A stretch of DNA of 64,000 bases from Xanthomonas sacchari (lineage in GTDB: Bacteria; Pseudomonadota; Gammaproteobacteria; Xanthomonadales; Xanthomonadaceae). How positions within the stretch are numbered: the stretch's first letter is position 1; each line of letters begins with the position of its first letter. The notes beneath the pieces were generated by a model. It saw only the letters and a program-made list of their open reading frames with translations. It searched no databases and was not told where the DNA came from. The translations under genes and the position numbers were made by a program. The DNA lies in the NCBI RefSeq assembly GCF_024266585.1, contig NZ_CP100647.1, positions 623,001 to 687,000 on the forward strand. The letters are read 5' to 3'. This document shows positions 7,263-15,114 of the stretch, piece after piece.

Positions 7263-7533
7263 GGCGGTGCCAGGCGGCGGTAAAGCATGGCCCGTGCTCC
7301 CCAGCACTGCCTCCGAACGCCGAGCATGCCACAGATCGCGGTCTTGGGGCTTGCCCGAGGTGCTGGCCGCTGGATGTGACAGAGACCGAAGGCAATGAGC
7401 GCAGTGGGGCAACGAAGCCGGACGACGAGGCGGCGGGCTATCCGATGGCTGGAGACGAGTGGAATGCGTCCAAGAGCCGAGCGTCGAAGCGTCAAGCAAC
7501 TTGCCAAACGCGGAAGCCGCGCCGCACGTACAG
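7263..7533 (-). other. integron cassette without a confident gene
   Basis: About 270 bp between attC sites 4 and 5. The best minus-strand frame is 7499-7257 (80 codons, starting MLDASTLGSWTHSTRLQPSD, its stop formed by the TAA of the attC inverse core). It is Arg/Pro/Ser-rich and has no recognisable domain. A longer minus-strand frame (7624-7217) starts inside one attC and ends inside the next and looks spurious, as does a plus-strand frame. It may be a gene-less cassette, a small-RNA cassette, or one with a decayed gene. Confidence 0.4.
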
Positions 7534-7598
7534 CACTATCGCATGATGTTGCAATTTGCCGTGCCGCAAAGCGGTATCGGCTTGAACGATTGTTAGGC
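7534..7598 (-). repeat. attC site 5 (terminal core degenerate)
   Basis: About 65 bp. On the minus strand it begins with a perfect inverse core GCCTAAC (7592-7598), continues CGTTCAAGCCGATACCGC with a TTTGCGGCACGGC arm, and ends in a poor core (GATAGTG where GTTRRRY is expected). The left limit is therefore approximate. Confidence 0.65.
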
Positions 7599-7646
7599 CT
7601 AAAAGCCAAGATGCAGGTCGCCAATTACGCTATCCAAGACCTTTGT

Positions 7647-7921
7647 CTAAAAGTCCTGGAGTTTTTGCCGCTTCACCGAGTCCAAGTCGGACCATTGACC
7701 ACCCTCAGAAAGACGTTTGCCGGTTGCGTAAGAGTCCTTCCAGATCGTTTGGCAAGCGGAATCACCCGTAAATCCTTGGCGATCAACAATTCGGGCCGCA
7801 ACCGAACCGACAAACACTTTGTCTGCACCGAGAGCTAGCCCGGTGATCTCGCAGTAGGTGTAGTCAGGCGATGCGAAGGCGGAGGCCGGCAGCAAAAAAG
7901 TTCAGCTAGCAAAAGTCGCAT
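7647..7921 (-). pseudogene. cassette gene for a small secreted protein, frameshifted in a homopolymer
   Basis: ATG 7921-7919 follows a good ribosome site (AGGAAAG, four bases before) and reads MRLLLAELF before leaving frame. After a run of six A on the plus strand (7894-7899) the continuing frame is LLPASAFASPDYTYCEITGL, then ALGADKVFVGSVAARIVDRQ, ending at 7647. One more base in the run would give an uninterrupted protein of about 91 residues with a standard Sec signal peptide cleaved after AFA. The mature part has two Cys and no family that I recognise. It is either a one-base loss in the gene or a homopolymer sequencing error. Confidence 0.6.
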
Positions 7922-7940
7922 TGATCTTTCCTGCCTGTAG

Positions 7941-8038
7941 GCCTAATGCGCTAGTTGAGGGGCGCCGGAGCAGCGAATCCGCAGAGGGCGCCTCTCGGCA
8001 GCGCCGGTAAGCGGTCGCTCTTGAGCGGCTGGTTAGAC
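7941..8038 (-). repeat. attC site 6 (long form, next to barstar cassette)
   Basis: About 98 bp. On the minus strand it begins GTCTAAC (8032-8038), continues CAGCCGCTCAAGAGCGACCG, has a longer central stem than the other sites (GGCGCTGCC, GAGGCGCCCTC), and ends GCGCATTAGGC, a core with ATT for GTT. The other sites are 57-65 bp, so this one is of a different size class and probably came from another cassette source. Confidence 0.7.
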
Positions 8039-8119
8039 GGCTGGTCGAATGCCAAGGGGCTTTGACGGATGCTGAGCATTGCGGTTTCTATGCGAAGAGG
8101 AAGCATGCCGGCCGCTAGG

Positions 8120-8407
8120 CTAAGCATAGAGCACATCTGACGCGGCCTTGGGATACTTGATGGCCATTTCATCGAGGCACAACTTCATTAGCTCCGCATC
8201 TCGCGGGAGTTTGGTCTCTAGTTCTCTCCAACCTTTCAGTCGAAGTGTCTCAGGCATTTTTACGAGCCCGGTGATTGAATCCCAGAAGGCGTCCCAGTTA
8301 CGGCCATACCATCCGGGAAACCCCAAAGACTCGCTGAGCAAGGCATGAAGCTCTACGGCTGATTCAACAGCCGCCAAATTCACCTCGATGAGCTTGATGC
8401 GATCCAT
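8120..8407 (-). CDS. barstar-like RNase inhibitor, first integron cassette
   Basis: A 95-residue protein of the barstar family. It has the core segment LLSESLGFPGWYGRNWDAFW followed by DSITGL, and the helix pattern and acidic face (ESLGF, NWDAFWD) that in barstar bind barnase-type ribonucleases. It starts at ATG 8407-8405, ten bases inside the first cassette junction (8417-8423). No ribonuclease gene accompanies it, so it is an orphan immunity-type gene; being next to the attI side it would be the most recently inserted and best expressed cassette. Confidence 0.85.
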   Translation of the reverse strand: MDRIKLIEVNLAAVESAVELHALLSESLGFPGWYGRNWDAFWDSITGLVKMPETLRLKGWRELETKLPRDAELMKLCLDEMAIKYPKAASDVLYA

Positions 8408-8416
8408 GTGCTAGCC

Positions 8417-8423
8417 GCCCAAC
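8417..8423 (-). other. attI-side core recombination site of the integron
   Basis: On the minus strand the sequence is GTTGGGC, matching the GTTRRRY core, eight bases before the barstar ATG. It is the junction between the first cassette and the non-cassette DNA to the right, which should contain attI. A GTCTAAT sequence lies a few bases away on the attI side. The extent of attI cannot be fixed by eye. Confidence 0.55.
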
Positions 8424-8627
8424 TACTATTAGACCGCCTAAAAGCGGTGATGGGCCAAGTATCCACCAACGCCAGAATTCTGCAAAGAGAGGAATTATTA
8501 TTTCACATCAATGACTTGCCGGATGGCGGTCGCGGTTGGGGGAGTCGATGCTGGCTGCCTTGTTCGACGTTCGGGCTGGCGTGTGAGTTACATCCATGAG
8601 GGTGAAGGGATAACGGCACATCCATCG

Positions 8628-8850
8628 CCGCAGTTGCTGGAGTAGGTGTACTGCCGGTCGCGGCGTAGGCATGACAGCCTGCGCACCGCCCAAGCATAGG
8701 TTGGCCGGATACGGCGCTTCATCCCGGCCAACGGCAAACAGCACCCAGCGCGGATGGGGCCGGCCGAGCAGATCCATACGCATGTGCTAGGGGCGTGGGC
8801 GTCTGAGGCGTGCAGTCCGCTGATGGGTTGGACACCGGCAGCGAGTGACG
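8628..8850 (+). pseudogene. intI: integron integrase (intI) remnant, N-terminal domain only
   Basis: Reading the plus strand in the frame of 8628 gives PQLLE, stop, VYCRSRRRHDSLRTAQA, stop, VGRIRRFIPANGKQHPARMG and PAEQ. This follows the IntI N-terminal core-binding domain, whose usual pattern is L-L-x-Q-V-R-x-R-I-R-x-x-H-Y-S-x-R-T-E-Q-A-Y-V-x-W-I-R-R-F-I, then N-G-K-R-H-P-x-x-M-G-x-x-E. In-frame TAG codons at 8643-8645 and 8697-8699 replace the expected Gln and Tyr. After about 8790 the similarity fades and the catalytic domain (Arg, His-x-x-Arg, Tyr) is absent before ilvD. The direction, divergent from the cassettes, is the normal one for intI. Confidence 0.75.
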
Positions 8851-8894
8851 CCAGCATCAAGAAAGCAACCCAGCTGTGGGCGTTTGTGCTCCCG

Positions 8895-8917
8895 CGTCGG
8901 GACTGAAGTCCCTCCCA
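8895..8917 (-). repeat. REP element, GTGG-head type
   Basis: One unit of the GTGGGAGGGACTTCAGTCCC family, followed by GACG, in reverse orientation. Its inner palindrome GGGACTTCAGTCCC would form a short hairpin. It lies just downstream of ilvD. The same unit occurs at 40872, 41059, 52452 and 52654. Confidence 0.8.
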
Positions 8918-8975
8918 CAGTGCAATGCCAGGGCGCCATGAAGACCGGGGGATCCGCGGTCTTCGTGGCAACGCC

Positions 8976-10814
8976 TCAGCCATCCAGCAGCGCCTTGTCG
9001 CGCACCGCACCCTTGTCCGCGCTGGTCGCCAGCAGCGCGTACGCCTTCAACGCGGTACTGACCTTGCGCGGGCGCGGTTCGGCCGGTTTCCAGCCGCGGG
9101 CGTCCTGTTCGGCGCGACGCGAGGCCAGTTCCGCATCGGAGACCAGCAGGTCGATGCGGCGCTGGGGGATGTCGATGCGGATGCGGTCGCCGTCGCGGAC
9201 CAGGCCGATGGCGCCGCCGGCCGCGGCCTCTGGCGAGGCGTGGCCGATCGACAGGCCGGAGGTACCGCCGGAGAAGCGGCCGTCGGTGAGCAGGGCGCAT
9301 TGTTTGCCCAGGCCCTTGGACTTCAGGTACGAGGTCGGGTACAGCATTTCCTGCATGCCGGGGCCGCCCTTGGGGCCTTCGTAGCGGATCACCACCACGT
9401 CGCCGGCCTTGACGTCGTCGGCGAGGATGCCCTTGACCGCGGCGTCCTGGCTCTCGAACACCTTGGCGTTGCCCTCGAACACGTGGATGGATTCGTCCAC
9501 GCCGGCGGTCTTCACCACGCAGCCGTCCTCGGCGATGTTGCCGTACAGCACCGCCAGGCCGCCTTCCTGCGAGTAGGCGTGGGCGACGTCGCGGATGCAG
9601 CCGGTGGCGCGGTCGGCGTCCAGGCTCGGCCAGCGCGTGGCCTGGCTGAAGGCGACCTGGGTGGGGATGCCGGCCGGCCCGGCCTTGTAGAAGGTCTGCA
9701 CCGCGGCGTCGTCGCTCTGGGTGATGTCCCACTGCGCGATCGCGTCGGCCAGGCTGCGGCTGTGCACGGTGGCCTGGTCGGTATGCAGCAGGCCGCCGCG
9801 CGCCAGTTCGCCGAGGATGGCGACGATGCCGCCGGCGCGGTGCACGTCCTCGATGTGGTACTTCTGCGTGTTCGGCGCCACCTTGCACAGCTGCGGCACG
9901 CGCCGCGACAGGCGGTCGATGTCGCGCAGGGTGAACGGCACTTCGGCCTCCTGCGCGGCGGCGAGCAGGTGCAGGATGGTGTTGGTGGAGCCGCCCATCG
10001 CGATGTCCAGGGTCATCGCGTTCTCGAACGCCTCGAAGGTGGCGATGCCGCGCGGCAACGCGCGCGGGTCTTCGGCGCCGTACCAGCGGTGGCACAGTTC
10101 CACCGCGGTACGGCCGGCCTTGAGGAACAGTTGCTCGCGGTCGGCATGGGTGGCGACCACGGTGCCGTTGCCGGGCAGGGACAGGCCCAGCGCTTCGGTC
10201 AGGCAGTTCATCGAGTTGGCGGTGAACATGCCCGAGCAGGAGCCGCAGGTGGGGCAGGCGCTGCGCTCGAACGCGGCGACCTTCTCGTCGGAGGCGGTGG
10301 GATCGGCGGCGATCACCATCGCGTCGATCAGGTCCAGGTTGTGGTCGGCGAGCTTGGTCTTGCCGGCTTCCATCGGCCCGCCGGAGACGAACACGGTGGG
10401 GATGTTGAGGCGCAGGGCGGCCATCAGCATGCCGGGGGTGATCTTGTCGCAGTTGGAGATGCACACCAGCGCGTCGGCGCAGTGCGCGTTGACCATGTAC
10501 TCGACCGAGTCGGCGATGATCTCGCGGCTGGGCAGCGAGTACAGCATGCCGTCGTGGCCCATGGCGATGCCGTCGTCCACGGCGATGGTGTCGAACTCCT
10601 TGGCCACGCCGCCGACGCGCTCGATCTCGCGCGCCACCAGTTGCCCGAGATCTTTCAGGTGCACGTGGCCGGGGACGAACTGGGTGAAGGAATTGGCGAT
10701 GGCGATGATCGGCTTGTGGAAGTCGGCGTCCTGCATGCCGGTGGCGCGCCACAGCGCGCGGGCGCCGGCCATGTTGCGGCCGTGGGTGGAGGTCTTGGAG
10801 CGATAGTCGGGCAT
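8976..10814 (-). CDS. ilvD: dihydroxy-acid dehydratase
   Basis: A 612-residue protein (usual length about 610-616) starting [20 protein letters not shown]; an upstream in-frame start is not used because the family begins here. It dehydrates 2,3-dihydroxy-isovalerate and 2,3-dihydroxy-3-methylvalerate in valine/isoleucine synthesis in the cytoplasm. The iron-sulphur and Mg sites show as [12 protein letters not shown] (Cys118, Cys122) and [17 protein letters not shown] (around 187-203); the C-terminal [20 protein letters not shown] loop is also present. It stands alone and is the marker gene flanking the integron. Confidence 0.97.
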   Translation of the reverse strand: MPDYRSKTSTHGRNMAGARALWRATGMQDADFHKPIIAIANSFTQFVPGHVHLKDLGQLVAREIERVGGVAKEFDTIAVDDGIAMGHDGMLYSLPSREIIADSVEYMVNAHCADALVCISNCDKITPGMLMAALRLNIPTVFVSGGPMEAGKTKLADHNLDLIDAMVIAADPTASDEKVAAFERSACPTCGSCSGMFTANSMNCLTEALGLSLPGNGTVVATHADREQLFLKAGRTAVELCHRWYGAEDPRALPRGIATFEAFENAMTLDIAMGGSTNTILHLLAAAQEAEVPFTLRDIDRLSRRVPQLCKVAPNTQKYHIEDVHRAGGIVAILGELARGGLLHTDQATVHSRSLADAIAQWDITQSDDAAVQTFYKAGPAGIPTQVAFSQATRWPSLDADRATGCIRDVAHAYSQEGGLAVLYGNIAEDGCVVKTAGVDESIHVFEGNAKVFESQDAAVKGILADDVKAGDVVVIRYEGPKGGPGMQEMLYPTSYLKSKGLGKQCALLTDGRFSGGTSGLSIGHASPEAAAGGAIGLVRDGDRIRIDIPQRRIDLLVSDAELASRRAEQDARGWKPAEPRPRKVSTALKAYALLATSADKGAVRDKALLDG

Positions 10815-11058
10815 GGGAGCAGCAAACGAGCGGGCGGGGAGGCTGGCGATGGTGGCGCGATCGGATCGTTGCTGCTGCAACCGTCCTGGACGCCCACCGG
10901 TGGGCCGGCCACGTTAGCACGCGCGCCGGCGCCGCCGCGCGCCGGCCAGGACTGCGGAATGCGTCGCAGAATCGCCCCCCGCCGCTTGGCAGACTGCCCA
11001 GGCCGGTGCGTCAGGGGGCGTAGGCCCGGCTCGCCCATCATGACCACAGGAGGTGTCC

Positions 11059-12420
11059 ATGCTTCGGCATGTGCGTTCGTCGTCTTCCGCTGTTTCCTCC
11101 CCCGCCCCGTCCCTTATGACCACCCCGGCCGATCCGGGCCGCCGCAGCGTGCTGCGCGCCAGTGTCGGCATTGCCGCCGGCGCCGCGCTGTGGGGCCTCG
11201 GTGGCCAGGCCCGCGCCGCCGGCACGCTGCCGTTCGCCGGCCTCAACCTGTCCGGCCTGGCGTCCAACAACTTCGTGGACAACGCCGTCATCGACCGGCA
11301 CTACCGCGATATCCGCGACCAGCACATCGCCGCCGCCGGCGCCTGCCCGCTGTTCCGCCTGCCCACCACCGCCGCACGCTTCAGCACCGGCCAGGGCATG
11401 CCGCTCAACGCCACGTACTGCGACCAGGTCGAGAAAGTGCTGGACCGGCTCGCGCTGCGCGGCAAGGTGGCGATCCTGGAGTTGCACGACTACATGCGCC
11501 TGCCGATCAAGGTGGCGAGCAAGTCCGGTTACCGGCGCGATGGTTCCGGGCAGTTGATCGGGCCGGACGGACGCGCGGTCACCGATCCCGCCGACCAATC
11601 GGTGTGGAACGGCACCTACCGCAAAGGCAATTTCCTGTACCTGGCCTACTTCGACCCGGCCGACACCCTGCTCAAGCTCTACGAGTACCGCGTGATCGGC
11701 ACGCCCGGCTGCACGCTGTACAACGCCGCCGGCCTGCCGGACCTGTGGAGCCGCATCGTGCAGCGCTTCCGCTCGCATCCGGCGATCTTCGGCTGGGGCC
11801 TGATGAACGAGCCCTACGAGGGACCGGAGTACAACGCCGACGGCAGCAAGCTGGTGATGGCCGATCACTGGCTGCGCACTGCCACCGCCACTTCGGCGCG
11901 CATCTTCGACTTCGACCGGTCGCATTACGTGTTCGTCTGCGGCAATCAGTACGCCAGCGCGCGCCTGTGGGACCAGGTGTCCAACAACCTGGACACGATC
12001 CCCGACCCGTACGACCGCATCGTCTACGAGGCGCACAACTACCTCGACAACGAGGGCCAGGGCGGCGGCAACTGGACCAATCCCAATGAATCCGTTGCGC
12101 CGGACACCGGCATCAAGATGGTCACGCCGTTCATCGACTGGCTGGGACGCCGAGGCAAGCGCGGCTTCCTCGGCGAGCACGGCTATCCGGCCGGCAACGC
12201 CAGTGCGGAATTGGCGACCAAGCGCATGCTCGCGCACCTGCAGGCCAACAACATCCCCAGCACGCAATGGTGCTTCGGCCCCGGCTGGCCGGACAACGAC
12301 GTGCTGGGCATGAGCCGCGACGTCGGCATGGACATCCAGGTCAAATCCAACATCGCCGCGGTGCAGCCGTACTTCGACGCGCGCCTGTCCAGCTACGTGC
12401 CGCCGCCGCCGGCGAGCTGA
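11059..12420 (+). CDS. secreted glycoside hydrolase family 5 cellulase (endoglucanase)
   Basis: A 453-residue protein. ATG 11059 is preceded by AGGAGG at good spacing; ATG 11116 is a second candidate. The N-terminus has a twin-arginine signal (RRSVLRASVGIAAGAALWGL, cut near ARAA), so export by Tat is likely, which fits the SVLR context but is not certain. The catalytic domain has the GH5 signatures: acid/base Glu251 in GLMNEPYEGPE and nucleophile Glu373 in GFLGEHGYP, plus EAHNYLD between them. It should hydrolyse beta-1,4-glucans in plant cell walls, in keeping with a plant-associated organism. It diverges from ilvD. Confidence 0.88.
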   Translation: MLRHVRSSSSAVSSPAPSLMTTPADPGRRSVLRASVGIAAGAALWGLGGQARAAGTLPFAGLNLSGLASNNFVDNAVIDRHYRDIRDQHIAAAGACPLFRLPTTAARFSTGQGMPLNATYCDQVEKVLDRLALRGKVAILELHDYMRLPIKVASKSGYRRDGSGQLIGPDGRAVTDPADQSVWNGTYRKGNFLYLAYFDPADTLLKLYEYRVIGTPGCTLYNAAGLPDLWSRIVQRFRSHPAIFGWGLMNEPYEGPEYNADGSKLVMADHWLRTATATSARIFDFDRSHYVFVCGNQYASARLWDQVSNNLDTIPDPYDRIVYEAHNYLDNEGQGGGNWTNPNESVAPDTGIKMVTPFIDWLGRRGKRGFLGEHGYPAGNASAELATKRMLAHLQANNIPSTQWCFGPGWPDNDVLGMSRDVGMDIQVKSNIAAVQPYFDARLSSYVPPPPAS

Positions 12421-12451
12421 CGCGTCGCGGCCGGCAACGGTGGCGCCCGAA

Positions 12452-12479
12452 CGCCGGCCGCGGGTTTCCGCGGCCGGCG
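12452..12479 (+). terminator. GC-rich stem-loop after the GH5 gene
   Basis: A perfect 12-bp stem, CGCCGGCCGCGG and CCGCGGCCGGCG, with the loop GTTT, 31 bp after the cellulase stop. No T-run follows, so it may stabilise the 3' end or assist termination rather than act as a classic terminator. Confidence 0.5.
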
Positions 12480-12520
12480 GAACCGGGCATCATCGGGGCT
12501 GGACTCAGGAAGACGTTGCC

Positions 12521-13075
12521 ATGAAAAGGTCGAAGACGACCGCCTTGTTGCTGATGAGCGCCGCGCCGCTGTTGTTCACCGCCTGCGGGCGCGAGCCGGA
12601 AGCCAAGACCCAGGAAGGCCTGTACACCTCGGTGGATGCCTGCGTGGCGCAGACCCACGACATCGCCACCTGCCGCGAGGCCTTCGCGCAGGCGCAGAAG
12701 CAGGCGGCCGAGCAGGGGCCCAAGTACGCCAGCCGCGAACAGTGCGCGCAGGACTATGCGCCGGAGCGCTGCGTGGAGCAGCGCGACAGCCACGGCCATT
12801 CCTTCATCGGGCCGATGATGACCGGTTTCTTCCTGTCGCAGATGCTCAACAACAACCGCGCCGCCGGGTTCAATGCTGCGCCCGCCTACCAGGATCGGCA
12901 GGATCAGTGGCAGCGGCCGGCGTCCTATTCCGGCGGCGCCGGTGCGGCGGCCAGCGGCACGACACTGCGCGGCAACCAGACCATGACCCATATCGGCGCC
13001 ACGCCGAACCGGGCGGTCACCGTCAGCCGCGGCGGTTTCGGCGAATCCGCCGGCGGTCGCGGCTTCGGCAGCTGA
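12521..13075 (+). CDS. YgiB/DUF1190 family lipoprotein
   Basis: A 184-residue protein starting MKRSKTTALLLMSAAPLLFT with the lipobox-like Cys in FTAC, so probably an outer-membrane or periplasmic lipoprotein. DUF1190 features are the Cys-bearing segments SVDACVAQTHDIATCREAF and REQCAQDYAPERCVE, and a Gly/Gln-rich low-complexity C-terminus ending GGFGESAGGRGFGS. In enterobacteria ygiB stands directly before ygiC, as here (34-bp gap). The role is unknown, but the fixed pairing suggests joint action in the envelope. Confidence 0.82.
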   Translation: MKRSKTTALLLMSAAPLLFTACGREPEAKTQEGLYTSVDACVAQTHDIATCREAFAQAQKQAAEQGPKYASREQCAQDYAPERCVEQRDSHGHSFIGPMMTGFFLSQMLNNNRAAGFNAAPAYQDRQDQWQRPASYSGGAGAAASGTTLRGNQTMTHIGATPNRAVTVSRGGFGESAGGRGFGS

Positions 13076-13109
13076 GCATCGCTTTTCTCCTCATCGCACG
13101 AGACCTCGC

Positions 13110-14291
13110 ATGAAACGCATCGCGATCGTCGAGCGCGGCGACTGGCGCGCCCAGGCCGCGGAGTACGGTTTCCGCTTCCATACCATCGACGGCCAGCGCT
13201 ATTGGGACGAACGCGCCTACTACGCGTTCAGCCTGCGCCAGATCGAGCGCGACCTGGAAGATCCCAGCGCCGAACTGCATGCGATGGCGATGGGCCTGCT
13301 CGACGACATCGTCGCCAGCGAGGCGCTGATGCAGCGGCTGGCGATTCCGCCGGCGTTCCGCGACTGGATCGCCGACAGCTGGCGGCGCCGCGAGCCGCAT
13401 CTGTACGGGCGCCTGGACCTGGCCTACGACGGCCGCGGCCCGGCCAAGCTCTACGAACTCAACTACGACACGCCGACCTCGCTGTTCGAGTCGGCGTTCT
13501 TCCAGTGGCAGTGGCTGGAGGACCAGCGTGCGCAGGGCCGTCTGCCGGACGAGGCCGACCAGTTCAATTCCATCCACGAAGCCTTGCTGGAGCGTTTCGC
13601 CGCGCTCGCCAGCGGGCTGCCGCCGCCGCTGTACTTCGCCGCGGTGCGCGATTCGGAAGAGGACCAGGGCACGGTCGCCTACCTGCGCGACTGCGCCGCG
13701 CAGGCCGGCGTCGCCGGCGAGCTGATCGCGATCGAGGACATCGGCCTGTCCAGCGACGGCCGCTACACCGATCTGGACGACACGGTGATCGGCGCGCTGT
13801 TCAAGCTGTATCCGCTGGAGGACATGTTCGCCGAGCGCTTCGGCCAGGCGCTACCGGGCTCGGGCCTGCGCCTGTTGGAGCCACCGTGGAAGGCGCTGCT
13901 CAGCAACAAGGGCATCCTGCCGTTGCTGTGGGAGCGCCATCGCGGCCATCCGAACCTGCTGCCGGCGGCGTTCGACGACGGCAGCGCGTTGCCGCCGGGC
14001 TGGGTGCGCAAGCCGCTGCATTCGCGCGAGGGCGCCAATATCGTGCTGCATCTGGACGATGGCCGCGTGCTGGAGAGCGATGGCCCGTATGCCGGGCCGT
14101 ATGTCCGCCAGCAGGCGCATCCGTTGCCGGCGTTCGACGGCCGCTACCCGATGGTGGGCAGCTGGATCGTCGGCGACCGCGCCTGCGGCATCGGCATCCG
14201 CGAGGACGACGGCCCGATCACCCGCGACAGCGCGCGGTTCCTGCCGCACGCCATCGTCGAGGATGCACGGCCGGGCGTGCTGTATGCCTGA
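13110..14291 (+). CDS. ygiC: glutathionylspermidine synthase family protein (YgiC-like)
   Basis: A 393-residue ATP-grasp protein of the GSP_synth family (usual length about 385-390) and without an amidase domain. Signatures are RYWDERAYYAFSLRQIE near the N-terminus, LYELNYDTPTSLFESAFFQW in the middle, ILPLLWERHRGHPNLLPA, and the C-terminal VGSWIVGDRACGIGIREDDG. E. coli YgiC has ATPase activity but was not shown to make glutathionylspermidine, so the acceptor peptide or substrate remains unknown. It follows the YgiB gene and overlaps the next gene by eight bases. Confidence 0.9.
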   Translation: MKRIAIVERGDWRAQAAEYGFRFHTIDGQRYWDERAYYAFSLRQIERDLEDPSAELHAMAMGLLDDIVASEALMQRLAIPPAFRDWIADSWRRREPHLYGRLDLAYDGRGPAKLYELNYDTPTSLFESAFFQWQWLEDQRAQGRLPDEADQFNSIHEALLERFAALASGLPPPLYFAAVRDSEEDQGTVAYLRDCAAQAGVAGELIAIEDIGLSSDGRYTDLDDTVIGALFKLYPLEDMFAERFGQALPGSGLRLLEPPWKALLSNKGILPLLWERHRGHPNLLPAAFDDGSALPPGWVRKPLHSREGANIVLHLDDGRVLESDGPYAGPYVRQQAHPLPAFDGRYPMVGSWIVGDRACGIGIREDDGPITRDSARFLPHAIVEDARPGVLYA

Positions 14292-14958
14292 GTCTGTGTC
14301 GCGCGCCGATGCGGCGTCGCCTGGCGCGCCGCGCCGGCATCGCAACGACGGAACGCCGTTGGCCGCCTATGCGGACCAGGTGGCGGTGCGCTGCCATCGT
14401 TGCGGCGCGCCGGGCTGGGTGCTGGCGCAGTGGGAGCCTTATCGGTGGCAGGCACGCTTCCGTTGCGGGCAGTGCGCCGCGGGGCTGGACAGCGACGCCG
14501 ACGATTGGGTGGGGGCGGTGCAGTTGGAAGGACATCGTGCCTGTGGCCATTGCGGACACAAATGGGTGCGGGTCCGTGCGACAGCGACCGGTGCAGCACC
14601 TTCGCCGGCAACCTTGCCCGGGCGTTGCCCGCAGTGCGGGAAGAGCAGCGCGGTGGCCGTCACCACTTACCGCGTGCGCGACGAATCGCCCTGCGATCCG
14701 CACTTCGGCATGCCGCTGGCGCTGGTCGCGCCGACCCGCGCCGGCGTGCTGTGGGCCTACAACCCGCGCCATCTGCAGGAATTGCAGGACTACGTGGCGG
14801 CGACGCTGCGCGAACGCCGCGGCCTGTTCGGCCGTTCGATGGTGGCGCGGCTGCCGGCGTGGATGAAGCTGGCGCGGCATCGGCCGCTGATGCTGCGCAC
14901 GCTGCAGCGTCTGCAGCAGGCCAGCGCGCAGTTGCCGCCGCCTGCGGCGGCAACGTAG
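14284..14958 (+). CDS. zinc-ribbon hypothetical protein overlapping ygiC
   Basis: A 224-residue protein starting at ATG 14284, overlapping the end of the ygiC-like gene by eight bases. It has three Cys-pair motifs: CHRCGAPGW with CGQCA, CGHCGHKW, and CPQCGK, so it probably binds two zinc ions in rubredoxin-like knuckles. The C-terminal half is helical and basic, with VLWAYNPRHLQELQDYVAAT and a following RERRGLFGRSMVARLPAWMK region. I do not recognise a named family. The overlap makes it part of the ygiB-ygiC operon. Confidence 0.65.
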   Translation: MPESVSRADAASPGAPRRHRNDGTPLAAYADQVAVRCHRCGAPGWVLAQWEPYRWQARFRCGQCAAGLDSDADDWVGAVQLEGHRACGHCGHKWVRVRATATGAAPSPATLPGRCPQCGKSSAVAVTTYRVRDESPCDPHFGMPLALVAPTRAGVLWAYNPRHLQELQDYVAATLRERRGLFGRSMVARLPAWMKLARHRPLMLRTLQRLQQASAQLPPPAAAT

Positions 14959-15114
14959 CGGCGACGTCAGGGGTCATCCTCCGCCGGGAAAGCGGCCGGT
15001 GGAGTCGCGCCATGCGCGCCGCATGCGAAATGTCTACGGTGTGATACGCATCACGGTTGACTGGTCTTGCCCGACTGACGAAGATCGACGTCGGGGAGTG
15101 CTGTAGGGGCCAGC

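Larger units (their letters stand above)
5367..8423 (-). mobile_element. chromosomal integron gene-cassette array
   Basis: About 3.06 kb containing six recognisable attC sites with the cassette genes all transcribed leftwards, away from ilvD. On the minus strand each site has an inverse core near RYYYAAC, a GC-rich stem around a CGCTTCGCG-type tip, and a terminal core related to GTTRRRY. Array order from the attI-side core (8417-8423): barstar-like cassette, frameshifted secreted-protein cassette, a cassette with no sure gene, DUF7010 cassette, a two-TM protein cassette, and a small unknown cassette. Local GC is clearly lower than in ilvD or the operons to the right. Xanthomonas integrons are known to sit next to ilvD. 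The integrase remnant lies at 8628-8850. Confidence 0.85.
8424..8975. other. attI region and integrase graveyard between array and ilvD
   Basis: 552 bp without an intact gene. The first part (8424-8600) should hold attI and the cassette promoter; an AT-rich patch occurs around 8490-8520. The second part (8628-8850) is the intI remnant described separately. A REP unit lies at 8895-8917. Minus-strand frames here have no protein-like pattern. Confidence 0.5.

Noticed and set aside
7217-7624. 135-codon minus-strand frame in the integron
   Set aside because: It starts in one attC and ends in another, and its tail is the translated attC stem; no protein-like pattern.
8925-12089. Very long plus-strand open frame (over 1000 codons) antisense to ilvD
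   Set aside because: It has the Gly/Ala/Arg/Gln/His bias of an antisense shadow in high-GC DNA, while ilvD on the other strand has full family signatures.
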